Made by a program: the position numbers and the translations under genes. Below are positions 22,010 to 35,194 of a DNA stretch of 64,000 bases, one piece after another. Each line of letters opens with the position of its first letter. Position 1 is the first letter of the stretch. Origin of the DNA: Sorghum bicolor (taxonomy: Eukaryota > Streptophyta > Magnoliopsida > Poales > Poaceae); the NCBI RefSeq assembly GCF_000003195.3, contig NC_012871.2, positions 57,341,802-57,405,801 of the forward strand, written 5' to 3'. Below the pieces are notes generated by a model. That model worked only from the letters and a program-made list of their open reading frames with translations. It was not told where the DNA came from and did no database searches.

Positions 22010-22511
22010 GAGCTATTCCCAGCTTAGTAATAAATAGTGCCACGCTTAGAACGTTAGCACGATCTTAGTTATGCGAGTCTATTGCTTAGTGGTTTGCTTA
22101 GTGTGCTTTGCTTGGTCTGTGTGAGAACTTGATTTATTATTGTGTTAATGGTGTGATTTGGTTCTTTGTAATGAGTGCGATGAGTTGTGGGTTATGTCCA
22201 CAACGCATCAAGAACAAGATTAAGTATTAAGTTTATTTGAGATAGTTAGTTTGGGTTATCATCGGTCTCCTTTATTTGTGCTTTATCATATTTCATAATC
22301 GCTTTATCTTATCAGTCTTACTTTATCATGATCAGTTCATTATCTATATATTACATCTGTTATGAGTACTGTGTTTATCAACTGAGAAAGGAAAGTGACT
22401 ATCAGCTGGTTCATACTTTGAGGAAAGATTATTACATTGCAGTTTACATTACAGCTCAGGTTTACACATATGAACTACATCTAATTTTATTATATTATTT
22501 CTATACATCAG
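22010..22511 (+). other. Tekay spacer between extra ORF and gag
   Basis: AT-rich, no ORF of note. It may contain the 3' end of an ORF-specific RNA or splice acceptors for gag; nothing decisive is visible. Confidence 0.4.
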
Positions 22512-25500
22512 ATGCCTGTCCACACCAGGAGCAACACCAATGGTGGAAACAACGGGCAGTCCAACAACAACAACAATGATCACAGCGGGACTAATGCCAA
22601 CTCTCCTCCTCCTGGGAATCAGCCCATGACCATAGAGCAGTTAATGACTATGCAGACTCAGCTGATGCAAGGGATGGCCCATATTATGAACCACATGCAG
22701 CAGAACCAAAATCAGAATCAGAACCAACATCAAGGAGGTAACAACGCGTTTGCCCCACCTAGGGACAAGCGTGGAGAGTTCATGAAGGGACGTCCACCGT
22801 TCTTCTCTCACTCAGCTGATCCTATGCAAGCTGAGGATTGGCTTAAAGCTGTGGAGAAGCAGCTGGTCATTGCTCAGTGCAATGACAGGGAGAAGGTTCT
22901 GTATGGCTCTGGGCAGCTTCAGGGAGCCGCACAGGACTGGTGGGATTCATATTGCTTTGCACATCAGGACCCGGATACTATCACTTGGGATGAGTTCAAG
23001 GTCGCCTTCAAGACTCATCATGTGCCTGCTGGATTGGTGAAGCTGAAGAAGAAGGAGTTTCTGTCTCTGAAGCAGGGCTCCATGACAGTTTGTGAGTACC
23101 GTGACAAGTTCACTCAGTTGTCGCGGTATTGCCCCAATGAAGTGGAGAATGATGAAGACAAGCAAGACCACTTCCTGGAAGGTTTGAATGATGGTCTGTC
23201 CTACATGATGTCGAATGTCAAGTATGCCAATTTCCAGGAGATGGTGGACAGGGCATTGGTGCTTGAGAGCAAGCGCCGTAAGATGGAGGACAAGAAGAGG
23301 AAGTATAACTCCTCTCAGCAGCAGGCTGGTGCCAGTCGTCCCCGTTACAACAACCAGCAGGGCCCTCAGTCTCGCCCTGCATATCAGTCTGGTAACCAAG
23401 GACAGCAGTAGAATGTCAGGTACAGCAACCAGAGTCAGCAGACGAGCCAGCGCTACAACAACAACCAAGTGCAGCGCCCCGCTAGTCAGGCGCCTCGCCA
23501 GAATGCCCCAGCACCATCAGGCTCTCGCCAGAACTCCAACATTGTCCCAGTGAAGCCCAATGTCAACCCCGCCCCCACTGGAAATACCTGCTTCAAGTGT
23601 GGTCAGCCTGGACACTACGCGAATGCTTGCCCCCAGAAGCAGAAGAACAACAATGGAAGGGTGAATCATGTGAAGCTGGAAACTGCTGAGGAGGCTCCAG
23701 ATGTGGTAGTTGGTACGTTCCTTGTCAACTCTTGCCCAGCTACTGTTTTGTTTGATACTAGAGCATCACATACTTTTATAAGTGCACAGTTTGTTGAGAA
23801 ACATAGTATATCCACCTGTACCATGCAAAACACCATGATAGTTAAATCACCTGGGGGAAAGATGCATACTAATACCTTGTGTCCGGGAATGAGCATTAAA
23901 ATAAGGGGGGTAGATTTTCCTGTCAATCCTATTGTGTTGGGTTCAGAAGGTTTAGATATGATATTGGGAATGAGATGGTTGTCCAAGTTTAAGGGTACTA
24001 TTCAGTGTGCTGAGAAGACAGTGGCTCTAACAGCGCCTAGTGGGAACAGAATTGAGGTCAGAGTCTCTATGTCACCTAGCAGTGAAGGAACAGTTTACCA
24101 TGTGAGCAGTGGGTCAGTAGAAGATATTCGAGTTGTGAAAGAATTCCCTGATGTGTTTCCAGAGGATTTGCCAGGTATGCCACCTGAACGTGAGATTGAA
24201 TTTGTTATTGATTTATTACCTGGTACTGCACCCATATCTAAGAGACCTTATAGAATGGCTGTTAATGAGTTAGAAGAACTTAAGAAACAACTAAGGGAGT
24301 TACAGTCTAAGGGGTATATCCGTCCTAGTTCCTCACCTTGGGGAGCTCCAGTTATTTTTGTAGAGAAGAAGGATGGGACACAGAGGATGTGTGTAGACTA
24401 TAGATCTTTGAATGAGGTCACAATTAAGAATAAATACCCTTTGCCTAGAATAGAGGACTTGTTTGACCAGTTGAAAGGAGCTTGTGTGTTTTCCAAAATA
24501 GATCTGAGGTCAGGTTATCACCAGTTGAGGATTAAACCTAGTGATATTCCAAAGACTGCTTTCACCACCAGATATGGACTTTATGAATATACAGTTATGT
24601 CTTTTGGATTGACTAATGCTCCAGCTTACTTTATGTATCTGATGAATAAAGTTTTTATGGATTATTTGGATAAGTTTGTGGTAGTCTTTATTGATGATAT
24701 CTTGATCTACTCCAAGACTGAGGAAGAACATGAGGAACACCTGAGACTTGTGTTGCAGAAATTGAGGGAACATCAGCTCTATGCCAAGTTGAGTAAGTGT
24801 GACTTCTGGTTGAAGGAAGTGTCTTTTCTTGGTCATGTCATTTCAAATGGTGGAGTTGCTGTCAGTCCGAAGAATGTGGCAGATGTTCTTAAGTGGAGTC
24901 CACCTCAGACTGTTGGAGAGATCAGAAGTTTTCTTGGAATGGCCGGTTACTATCGGAGATTCATTGAAGGGTTTTCCAGTATTGCCAAGCCCATGACTGC
25001 TTTGTTAGAGAAGGGTAAGCCATTCAAGTGGAATGAACAGTGTCAGGCTAGTTTTGAGGAGTTGAAGAAGAGGTTGACTACTGCACCAATTTTGACTTTG
25101 CCAGATGTGACTAAAAGCTTTTCTATCTATTGTAATGCTTCCAAGCAAGGTTTGGGATGTGTGCTGATGCAAGAGGGAAAGGTGATTGCCTATGCATCTA
25201 GGCAGTTGAAGAAACATGAGGTGAATTATCCAACTCATGATCTTGAGTTAGCAGTTGTGGTCCATTCACTGAAAATCTGGAGACACTATATTCTGGGTCA
25301 TAAGTGTGATATCTACACGGATCACAAGAGTCTGAAATACATCTTCACTCAGAATGACTTGAACCTGAGACAGAGAAGATGGTTAGAGTTGATCAAGGAC
25401 TATGAACTGGAGATTCATTACCACCCTGGCAAGGCTAATGTAGTTGCTGATGCTCTGAGTAGAAAGAGTCAAGTGAATATGATGGAAGCCACGGAGTTAC

Positions 25501-27011
25501 CGATGGAACTACTGGCAGAATTTGAGTATCTCAATTTGGGGTTTGTTGCTAATACCCAAGGTACTTCCATGGACATAGAACCAACTCTTGAGCAAGAGAT
25601 CAGAAAAGGTCAGAAAGAGGATGAAGAGATCAAAAAGATACTTAAGCTGAGAGCACCTGGATTCAAAGTTGATCAAGAAGGGATTGTTTGGCACAAGGAC
25701 CGATTGTGTGTGCCTGATATTCAGAGAATCAAGGATGTGATACTGAAGGAGTGCCATGAATCTGCTTACTCTATTCATCCAGGAGGTACTAAGATGTATC
25801 AGGACTTGAAGCAAAACTATTGGTGGCCTGGTATGAAGAAAGATATTGGTGAATATGTGGCATTGTGTGACACCTGTCAGAGAGTGAAAGCGTAACATCA
25901 GAGGCCAGCAGGGTTGTTGCAACCGTTGAAGATACCTGAGTGGAAGTGGGATGAGATCAGCATGGACTTCATAGTGGGATTGCCGAAAACTCAACGAGGT
26001 TATGACTCAATATGGGTTGTAGTAGATCGATTGACCAAGGTAGCTCATTTCATACCGGTCAGAACTAACTACCGTGGAGATCAGTTGGAAGAAAAGTATA
26101 TGGAACGGATTGTGTGTCTGCATGGAGTTCCTAAGAGGATTGTGTCTGATAGAGGTACACAGTTTACATCAAAATTTTGGGAGAAGTTACATGATGCTTT
26201 GGGAACCGAGCTCAGATACAGTACTGCTTATCACCCCCAGTCCGATGGTCAGACAGAGAGAGTCAACCAGATAGTAGAGGATATGCTTAGGTCTTGTGCT
26301 TTACAGTATGGAGATAGTTGGGATACTAGCTTGCCCTACGCTGAGTTCTCCTATAACAATAGCTATCAGACTAGTCTTAAGATGACTCCTTTTGAAGCCT
26401 TGTATGGAAGGAAGTGTAGGACTCCATTGTTCTGGAACCAGACTGGTGAAAGGCAAGTGTTCGGCCCTGATTCATTAAGAATAGCCGAGGAAAGAGTTCA
26501 GTTCATCCGACAGACTCTGAAAGCAGCTCAGTCTAGACAGAAAAGTTATGCTGATGTGAGACGAAGGGAACTTGTGTTTCAGGCAGGTGATTATGTATAC
26601 CTGAAAGTGTCTCCGATGAGAGGTCTAAAGAGATTCAATGTCAAGGGAAAGCTAGCTCCAAGATACGTTGGTCCTTTCAAGATCTTGGAAAGAAAAGGAG
26701 AAGTGGCTTATGAGCTTGAATTGCCTGCCAGCTTATCCAATGTGCACAATGTTTTCCATGTCTCCCAATTCAAGAAATGTTTGAGAGTGCCTAAGGAACA
26801 GTTGCCACTAGAGGAACTGGATTTACAGGATGATCTAACTTATGAGGAGAGTCCTATCAAAGTCCTGGACACAGCAGAGAGAATTACCAGGAGTAAAACT
26901 ATCAGGATGTGTAAAGTACAATGGAAACACCATTCCGAGGAAGAAGCAACCTGGGAAAGAGAAGATGATCTAATATCCAAATACCCTCAGTTATTCCCTG
27001 GTTCATCCTAA
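22512..27011 (+). pseudogene. pol: Tekay gag-pol, single frame with two internal stops
   Basis: One frame runs from ATG 22512 to 27011, broken by TAG (23409-23411) and TAA (25893-25895). Gag (about 22750-23300) has the retrotransposon gag fold (WWDSYCFAHQDPDTITWDEF). A CCHC knuckle lies near 23590 ([14 protein letters not shown]). The protease active site near 23755 reads FDTRAS, so the catalytic glycine is Arg. RT has FIDD (about 24692-24703). RNase H and an integrase with an HHCC finger follow; the second stop falls between finger and catalytic core. The C-terminus is a chromodomain (about 26860-26995; CKVQWKHHSEEEATWERE), which in chromoviruses targets integration to modified chromatin. 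Confidence 0.95.
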
Positions 27012-27030
27012 TCTCGAGGACGAGATTCTT

Positions 27031-27046
27031 TTAAGGGGGGTAGGTT
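27031..27046 (+). promoter_or_regulatory. Tekay polypurine tract
   Basis: TTAAGGGGGGTAGGTT directly precedes the 3' LTR start at 27047. It primes plus-strand synthesis. The upstream CTCGAGGACGAGATTC is also typical of this family's 3' end. Confidence 0.8.
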
Positions 27047-30000
27047 TATAACACTCCAAATTTTTGAATTTCAAATTTAGTTTAAATTTGATTTAATTTT
27101 GGCTTAGTTTGAATTTTTGGAGAATTATTAAATAATTTACAAAATTAATTAAAATAAAATATAAGGTAGAAACGTGTTTGATTTTTGCATTCATGCTGCT
27201 GCATAATTTTGCTTGATTTTATTTATTTTGCTGATGCTTGTTTTGTTTTGTTTTGGAGCAAGAAATTTAAAAAAAAAGGAAAAGGGGAGAGCTCTCACCT
27301 GGGCCGATTCTCGGCCCAGCACCCCCGCACCCCTCCCCTCTCCCCTCATGCCCAAGTGGGCCGCGGCCCAGCCGCACGGCAGTAGCGCCCCTGCCCCTGC
27401 TCTCTCTGCCGCCCGCTGACTGGTGGGCCCCGCAGGTGGGACCCACCTGTCATCACCCACCTCCGGCCGAGACGGACTCAGGGCGCAACCACCACCCCGG
27501 TTTCCGCGCTTGGCGCATCTATCCGAACCGTGCGCGCCTCCCAATGATCACCGCCGCCTATTTAAGTGCCCCAGCGTCCGCGTTCGCGACCCCCTAGAAC
27601 CCTAGCCGCCTCAAAACGCGTCGCAAAGCCCCTGCTCGAGCTCGATCTCGCCAGACTCGCGCCGCCGCCGTCGTGCTTCCCATCGTCATCGTCTTTTCGC
27701 CAAGGTGAGGACCGCCGCGGGTGCGCAAGGTCGCGACGAGCTCGAAGACGCCCTCGGCACGCCCCCTCTCCCTCCCGTGCACGCGCCCTCGCTCGCCGGA
27801 GTTAGCCGCTGCCGCCGCATAGCGCCGCCGCGTGGCCCGCGCACTCCGGCCATGCCCAGCCGCCGCCGTCGCGCGCACCGGCCCCGCTGCGTCGCGCGCA
27901 GCCCGCCCATGCGCTCCGCGTGCTTCCCCGCGCCGCGTATCGCCGCCCCGTCGAGCTCACCGGCCGCGGCCATGGCGCGCCGCCGCGGCCCAGCCCCGCC
28001 TGCTCGCCTCGCCAAGGGCGCGGTCCACCGTGGACCGCGACCCCAGTGCCCGCACGGCCGGTCCACTGGACCGGGTCCACGCCGCCCCCGCACCTCCCCC
28101 GGTCCACCATGGACCGGTGGACCGCCCCCCTCCTCCCGGTCCACAGCGCCGCCATGGACCGGGCCATTCACGCGCTGCCACGTGACTAGGCCGGCCACGG
28201 TCCCGCGCGCGCCCCCTGGCCTTTTTGCGAAAAGGCCCCCGGCTTTCCTTAAAATCAACCCGCACTCCACCCAGTTATAGATTTATTTAAATTGAGCCCC
28301 TGGTTTTTGCAGTATAGCCCCCATAGCCGTTAGAATTTATTTATTTAATCCAAAATGAGTTTTAATTCAGTTTTAATTAGTTTTAATTACGAAAAATAGT
28401 TCAGTTTATCCGCAGAAATGCCATTCAACTTGTTTTAGCCATAACTTTTGCATCGTAACTCCGATTTAGGTGATTCTGGTCGCTATGGTTTCGTTTCGTC
28501 GAGTAGATTGCAGTAGTGCAGTTGCTTTCTGTTTTCGCATGCTTTGGTGTACTGTTTCTGATTAAGTTTGTTTGCTGGCATGTATTGTTCCTATGATTGA
28601 TGATTGTCGCGTATAGCCAACGAGACGTTCGTGAAGGAAGAGGTTCAGGATCCCGCTGAGTTCGAGCAACCCGACTTTGATCAAGGCAAGTGCAGACACC
28701 GTTTGATCATTTTGAACCTACTCATTAATGTCATTTACTTTATATGCATGTGTCCAATGAATGCAAACTCTAAGGACATGACTAGCTTTACTTACTATTC
28801 CTTGTTCACCTAGGGTTATGTATATGGGTAGTCTAGGCTATACTAGTTTTGCTTAGCTGCTCTACTCATCTTATACACATGTCTAAACAAGAATTACTCT
28901 CTACTTAACTTGATGCTTAAACTGTGCTGAATCTTTGGTCTCTGCGGTGATGGCGATGTTGGATGCTTGCGAGCATCGTGATGATGGTGGTGACAGGGGG
29001 AGCGGGTACCGTTGGTGGTCCGGTTTGCCGGGCGTACCCGTCTCTGCTCTCCGTAAGGACTTAGTCAGGGAGCGGCCCCCTGGGACTTACAGTGCAGCTC
29101 CAAGCTATATGGCTCTGGCTTGACTAATTAGCAGGACCTCCACTAGTAGGGTGTTACTTTCCGGGTAGGCGTGAGGAAGTAACTTGGGTAATGAATATTA
29201 AGTTGTCGGTTGATCGGTACGCCATGGCTATGGGTATCGACTGTCGAGCGCCCCGGCGAAAACTTGCGAGTGGCATCCTATTAGTTGGACCCTGTGAAAG
29301 GTCTCGTAGTGAGACCCTGCCTGCTCACCTCGGCAGTGTTTTGGAGAGTCGCGACCCCGGGCAAATGGGAATCACGACTTGGAGTGAACGTGCACACCTC
29401 TGCAGAGTGTAAAACTGATATATCAGCCGTGCTCACGGTCACGAGCGGCCCAGACCCTCACTTGATGAGCAAATTGGATTCACTGGTTACTCGGAGATGG
29501 ACCTTGGCGAGGTTGCTACCTCGTGTTTTTGGCGGAATGGCTATTCCGTGTTGGCAGGATTGCTATCCTGTGTTAATAATTGGGGTGACTCCCTGGATTA
29601 CTATAATAATTAGGATAGTCTTTTAAAAGATGCTAATTACTACTTACACTAATTAAGGGTTGGGTTTATGCTACTCATATTTAGTAATAGGTTGTTCTAG
29701 TAATTGTCATAATTAAAAGTGACCAACTAAAATGCTACCGCAGTCAAACCAAGTCAGTTTTACCTTGTTTTAAGCTTTGCATGTCATTTACTTTCCGTCT
29801 GTGCTTGCTGAGTTCGACATGAGCTCACCCTTGCTATAATCATTAAAGGTTGCTCGGACGATCAGGAGTACAATTGTGATTTCCCTGAGGATTACCCTGA
29901 GTCTCCTGGTTGTTAGGCTCGTGTGGTTCTGCCGTCGACCTTCCTGTGGCAAGGTGGTCCTGCTACGTCGGCGTTTAGTTTCCCCTTTATTTATGGAACA

Positions 30001-30194
30001 ATTTAGCTTATGTTTCCCCTTCGCACTTTGATAAACCTTTGGCTTGTAATAATGGTACTCTTACTCTCATTTATGTAATTCGTTTGAACACTGTGTTTTG
30101 TACCATTGATGATGTCGGTCCATGTGTGTGAATTTGAGATCCTGGCGCACATGCGATTTGGCACCCGAATGCTCTCTTACATCCGGGTGTGACA
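27047..30194 (+). repeat. Tekay 3' LTR (3148 bp)
   Basis: Same length and ends as the 5' LTR, with about 19 substitutions by hand comparison (for example G/T near 28712 and C/T near 29757). It is followed by the TAAAC target duplication. Confidence 0.95.
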
Positions 30195-30199
30195 TAAAC

Positions 30200-30432
30200 T
30201 ACTCTAAGCACCCTTCAACTCCAAATGGTACTTATACCTAGTCTATTCTTGACGATGTCCACCATTGAAAACTGAAACTATTTCCACCTTCAAGTGGGCA
30301 CGAACTCAATAGTCTATCAATCTCCATTACCATGACCTAACTTAATTTATTGCCACTACAAAACACATGTTAGTCATAGTAATCAATATTGTTACTAATC
30401 ACCCAAACTCACTAGGGGCCTAGATGCTTTCA
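30200..30432 (-). repeat. SIRE-like 3' LTR, part 2 (5' side of the LTR)
   Basis: The minus strand begins TGAAAGCATCTAGGCCCC at 30432, right after the polypurine tract, and continues to the Tekay insertion. With part 1 the LTR is about 1.47 kb. Confidence 0.75.
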
Positions 30433-30446
30433 ACCTCCCCCTTTTT
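30433..30446 (-). promoter_or_regulatory. SIRE-like polypurine tract
   Basis: The minus strand reads AAAAAGGGGGAGGT next to the LTR start. A second purine tract (CCAAAGGGGGAGAGGGAG, about 30837-30854) lies about 0.4 kb upstream; duplicated tracts are known in SIRE elements. Confidence 0.75.
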
Positions 30447-31635
30447 GGTGATTGATGACAACAACTTCGAGTATGTGAAAGAGAGTGAGGTTTTCAAACA
30501 ACTTGGTTCATATAAGCATGAGACAATAATAGCAAAAGGATTAGTCATGCTTATTATCAACCAAGCCAACATCCTGCATCCAAAGATATGAATCAAGTGC
30601 AATAGAAGATACAAGTAGCTTGTATGAAATTAGAGTAAAATGTGGAAGCAAAGCATATGAGCCAAACTACATGACATATAGAGATAAACATTTAGCACAC
30701 ATGTCACGACTAGCACCCATCAAGCATCACCAAAGAGTATATCACACAATGCATAAAAGTAAATATGATGCATGAAGTATCACACAAAGAACCAAAAGAA
30801 CCTCTCACTAGCTACCCCTAAGTCTAACATACTCGCTCCCTCTCCCCCTTTGGCATCAAACGCCAAAAACCTAAGAGTCTATCGGTGGAGGCAGAGCGAA
30901 TGAGTCATGAGAAACAGCCTCAAACTGAGTTAAGTCAACATCGGAATCCTCATCGGTCGATCTCTGGGAAGTTGTGCTAGGCTGAGCATCTGCCTGACCC
31001 TCAGTGTCAACACGTGTAAGTGAAGCAGTCTAGGTCGGCCCTGTAGACTCGGGAGCTGCCTGTTGTGCTATCTCGGTGTCTACCTGTGGCTCAACTTTGG
31101 TTTGAGGTGTCTGGCATAGACTCTATAGCTTTCGCTAAGGCCTCAAGTGTAGTAGTCTGGACAAGCTACTCAGATGAAGCCACTGAGGAGGACGGAAGCT
31201 CCGTAGTAGTAATAGGAGTTGTGGAGGTCACTAAAGCCTGCTGTGGTGGGGGTGTCGGCAAACCAGTGAGCTCACTGAAAGTAAACAACAACCCCTATCC
31301 TGCTGAAGTGTCACTTGCTAAGTACGACTCACTATGTGTCTGAGGAGTAAAACCCATACAAAGCGGAGTGAGATAAGGTGTCTACTCAAAGCTAGTGGAG
31401 ATCGCACCCTGAGAAACCTGGTGCGGTGGGGTCGTGAAAGGCTGACTCTGAGCTAGGAGCTGAAGCTACTGCTGAGACTGACTCTGAAGCCCGCTGAGTT
31501 GTAAAGCTAGAGTCATGGTGGTAGAAGGACCGATAGGGGAAACACCTGTAAGGTGAGACTGTGGAACTATGACCCCTGTCGCTGCCACTAAAGCTGCTAG
31601 AAGTGCGGCCTGCTGAGCCTAATAGGCAAGCTACT
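30447..31635 (-). pseudogene. SIRE-like extra ORF after pol, 3' part (broken)
   Basis: Minus-strand sequence between the E3 insertion and the polypurine tract. It holds short Gln/Ser/Thr/Pro-rich frames broken by many stops, including the motif TTTGATGCCAAAGGGGGAGA typical of SIRE 3' regions. It continues the frame remnants at 58332-60133. SIRE elements carry an extra ORF here, sometimes called envelope-like; I see no signal peptide or membrane pattern strong enough to use that name. Confidence 0.5.
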
Positions 31636-32331
31636 TGTTGACACCGTTTTTGGGCACGTGTCCATGATCGGTAAAGTGTAGATCGGCAAGATAAGACGGC
31701 AGTGCTTGATCTATAGGGTGAGTTGCCGATGAAGATGGTTGCCGATGGAAGGATGGTTAAACGTGACCAAGTCCACAGGTGATGATGTGTTTGTGCCGAT
31801 GGCTATGACAAAGGAGTCTGCCGATGATACGGAGGGAGAACCTGGGAGTTGCCGATCGGCTTGTGGGGATGTTCTAGTTTGTCACGTGAGGATAGTTTTA
31901 CGTTTTCCTTAGTTGTTTAGATCGTTTTGTACACGAATTCTGTTTAAATTTGGAATTTGAATTCTAGTCGTGTCTGGTTGTAGCTCTTTGAGCAGGGTAT
32001 AAATGTAGAACCTAGGGCCTTGTAATGAGGGAATCAATCAATCAAACACAAGTTTTTACTCATATTCCAAGCATCTACTTTTTTCGACAACTTCGTCATA
32101 CTTTTTCCTTTTCGTTACGAGTTCTTAGGAATCCGTCGGCTCAAGCTTGACGTGTTCTCAAGTTCCGCGTGAATACCTCTTGGCCGTGACATTCGGGCGC
32201 ATCGCTATTGTCGGGACCAAAGTATTCGAGTTACCACCTTCGCCGATAGTAAGGTCAAATCGGCTGGCACGCCTTAACGTTAAAATCGGGTATTAGCCCT
32301 TTGTGTTTGCAGATCAGCTTTTGCACCAACA
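31636..32331 (+). repeat. E3 5' LTR (696 bp)
   Basis: TGTTGACACCG... to ...GCACCAACA. It contains several GCCGAT motifs. A TATA-like GGTATAAATG (about 31997) precedes the CTTGTAATGAGGG start-like region and an AATCAATCAATCAAACAC tract. Confidence 0.95.
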
Positions 32332-32355
32332 CATCTTTTGGCACGCCCGGTGGGA
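32332..32355 (+). promoter_or_regulatory. E3 primer binding site
   Basis: TTTTGGCACGCCCGGTGGGAC lies just after the LTR. It resembles the E4 PBS (TTGGCGCGCCAGGTAGGGG). The primer tRNA was not assigned. Confidence 0.65.
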
Positions 32356-32377
32356 CAGATTCAAGATCAAGATCAAC

Positions 32378-35194
32378 ATGTCGACTTCTGAGTTTGATCA
32401 GGAGAACGTCATCCCCGTGACGGAAGCCAATCTCAAGGATGAGCAGAAGCAAGCTATTGCTAAAGCCATGGAGGATTACAAGCAGCAGTGCCTGAGATCC
32501 TTCAGTATGAACAGGAGCGGCGAAGTGATCCAGAAGGATGCACTGCCGACGCCTCGGCAGGTTACTTTTGAAGCCAATCCTGGTAAACTTCAGGAGATGG
32601 TTGATAGTGCTATCAACCGTGCTTTGATCAACCAAGCTGGTGTACTGTCCAATACGGTTTTCACTGCCGTGGCTAGAACCTTCAAGAAAGGACAATTGCC
32701 ACCAGATTATGTGGGCCCCTCTTATCACCAGCCAGGGTCGCCGGTGGTCACAGCTCCATCGGCCACTACAGCCGCTGTGGGAACACAGACTACCGTTCCT
32801 CCAAGCACGTTGGGAGTCACCAATGCACAATCTACGCCGATGACAACCAATCCACCGACTTCAGATGAGCAGATTAGGCTCACTACAGATTTATTGGCGT
32901 CGGCAATGTAAGGACTGGTCCCTCCTCCCAACTGGTGGGGTTATGGTATGCCCCCGGAAAACTTGAAGACACCTGGCACATCTCAGGCAACTGATATGAG
33001 AGGCAAGGCTCCTATGGCATCGGCACCTCCAAGTATGCCGATGAACCAAAGTCCCCAGTATACTACGACTACTACTGCAAGACCTTACGCTGGGAATTCT
33101 CAAGCTCCAATGTTCCAGATGCCTAACGCATCGGCAGACTCAATGCTGATGCAACAGAGGTCTATGACTCAACTAGGGTATGTCAATTCAATGATAATGC
33201 CCAATTATCAGTCATCGGCAGGACCTATGCCGATGAATGCCAATACTGGATGGCTTGGGCAGCAAGTTTTTCCGCAAACGCCCCAACAGAGTCATCAAGC
33301 TACCGGGTTCCAGCAAGGACAGATCTATCCCGGGTTCCAGAATCAGGGGATCCCTAACCAGCCAATGAATCTCGGGCAGCAGATTGGCGGGCAACAGCTT
33401 GGTGGTCCGCAGATTGGGGGCCAAATGATTAATCCAATATTTCATGCAGATCGTGCGCCGGACAGACACGTGGAAGCTTACCAGCAGGTGCCAGATCCGC
33501 AACCACCTCATCGGCAAGATGCCGATGCTTATTGGGCCGATAAGATTGCTGAAGTAATGAGGGACCAATTCGGGATAAAACCCAAAGTCAACACTTACTC
33601 TTATCAGACACCGTATCCTCCCGCATATGATTTGATCCCGCTTCCAAATCGGTACAAGGTACCGGATTTTACTAAGTTCTCTAGGCAGGATGACACGTCA
33701 ACCATAGAGCACGTCAACAGGTTCATCATTCAATGCGGGGAAGCTGGTAACAGGGACGAGTTAAGGGTTCGCTTATTCTCGTCGTCATTGTCTGGATCGG
33801 CTTTCACCTGGTTTATATCATTACCTCCCAACTCAGTGATTACTTGGGCCGATTTGGAGAAACAATTCCACAAATACTTCTTTTCTGGGGTCCATGAGAA
33901 GAAGATCATCGATTTGGTCAAATTAAGGCAACGCAATGATGAATCGGTTGAGAGTTTTGTGCAGAGGATACGGGAGGTCAAGAACAAATGCTATAGCCTG
34001 GTTCTGGATGATCGGCAGCTAGCCGATTTGGCTTTCTAGGGTTTGTTGCCACACATAAGGGACAAATATGCATCTCAGGAGTTTGAAAGCTTAAGTCATT
34101 TGGTGCAAAGAATTTCTGATCAAGACATCAAGCCGTTTGAACCCAAGAGGGCATGGAATAAAAAGGTATCATTTATAGAGGAAGTGGCAAGCTCGGACTC
34201 TGATGAAGAACCAGTCATCGGGTTGGCAGAATGGGTGAAAAATAAAAAGCCGATGTCCTGTCCTTTTGGACATAAAGAACCAGAGAAGTTCGCGTTCGAC
34301 ACCACCAAGGCCGATAGGATATTTGATTTTCTACTTCAAGAAGGTCAGATCAAGCTGTCACCTAATCATGTGATCCCATCGGCTGAGGAATTAAAAAGGA
34401 TGAAATATTTCAAGTGGCACAATGCAACTTCTCACGACACTAATGAGTGCAAGGTTTTCAGACAGCAGCTGCAATCGGCTATAGAATCTGGAAGGATCAA
34501 ATTTGACAGTTCCAAGACCCAGAAGCCGATGAAGATTGATCAACATCCTTTCCCAACGAACATGTTGGATGCTAAGGGAAAGGCCAAGGTCTTGACGTCG
34601 GAAGCAGCTGAAAGAAGTGCATCGGTAGATCCTCAGCATCAGATCACTACTGCCGATGCCAAAGGAAAAGGCTTGGTCTAGGAGGGAGCTAACTCAGGAA
34701 GGCCTCCCCGATCTGGTATTGTGATAACTCACAGGAGGCCTCGAGAGACTTGGCAGCAACGTGAAGATCGGTACCGGCGCCAGCAAGAGGATTATCGTCG
34801 GGAGGAGGAAAGACGCCGTCAAGAATGGAATCGGCACAGGGATCACTGGAATTGCCCGTTCTTCATTCATTGTTGGGAGGAAAATATCAAACTTCCCACT
34901 GTCAGAGATTGCCCTGAGTGCAACGGTTATGATCGGTATGATAGATCCGATCGGCGCTACCATGACGACAATCGGCGGTCTAATGGGCCGATTAGAGGAA
35001 GAGCGTCCGTTCACGATCGGCTGGGGGGCAGGCTCAGCGTGCACGACAGGCTTGGCGATCGTGTTCAATATTTTCCCAGGAACCAGGAAGAACTCGAAGA
35101 GATGGCTATGCACGGGTTCCCGATGAGTTCATCTTCTGCCGAGATGCCAATACTTACCGAATGGAGTCAGAAGAAAATCGCCGCCCATCGGTAA
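32378..35194 (+). pseudogene. gag: E3 gag, one frame with internal stops
   Basis: ATG 32378 starts a single frame broken by TAA 32909, TAG 34037 and TAG 34679, and ending at TAA 35192. The gag core lies at about 33650-34100 (YKVPDFTKFSRQDDTSTIEH, FTWFISLPPNSVITWADLEK). The region before it is Met/Pro/Gln-rich. Around 34410 the CHHC-type finger reads FKWHNATSHDTNEC, with Phe where other Tat gags have the first Cys. The tail (34730-34850) is Arg/Glu/Gln-rich and likely helical. Protease then begins in another frame. Confidence 0.85.

Larger units (their letters stand above)
17289..30194 (+). mobile_element. Tekay-type Ty3 chromovirus, complete, TSD TAAAC
   Basis: Two 3148-bp LTRs (17289-20436 and 27047-30194), a tRNA-iMet PBS, an extra sense ORF, one gag-pol frame ending in a chromodomain, and a polypurine tract. 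Target duplication TAAAC is perfect at 17284-17288 and 30195-30199. By eye the LTRs differ at about 19 positions plus small indels, so the insertion is recent. The LTRs begin TATAACAC rather than TG. The copy cannot be autonomous: two in-frame stops and a damaged protease active site. Confidence 0.95.
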
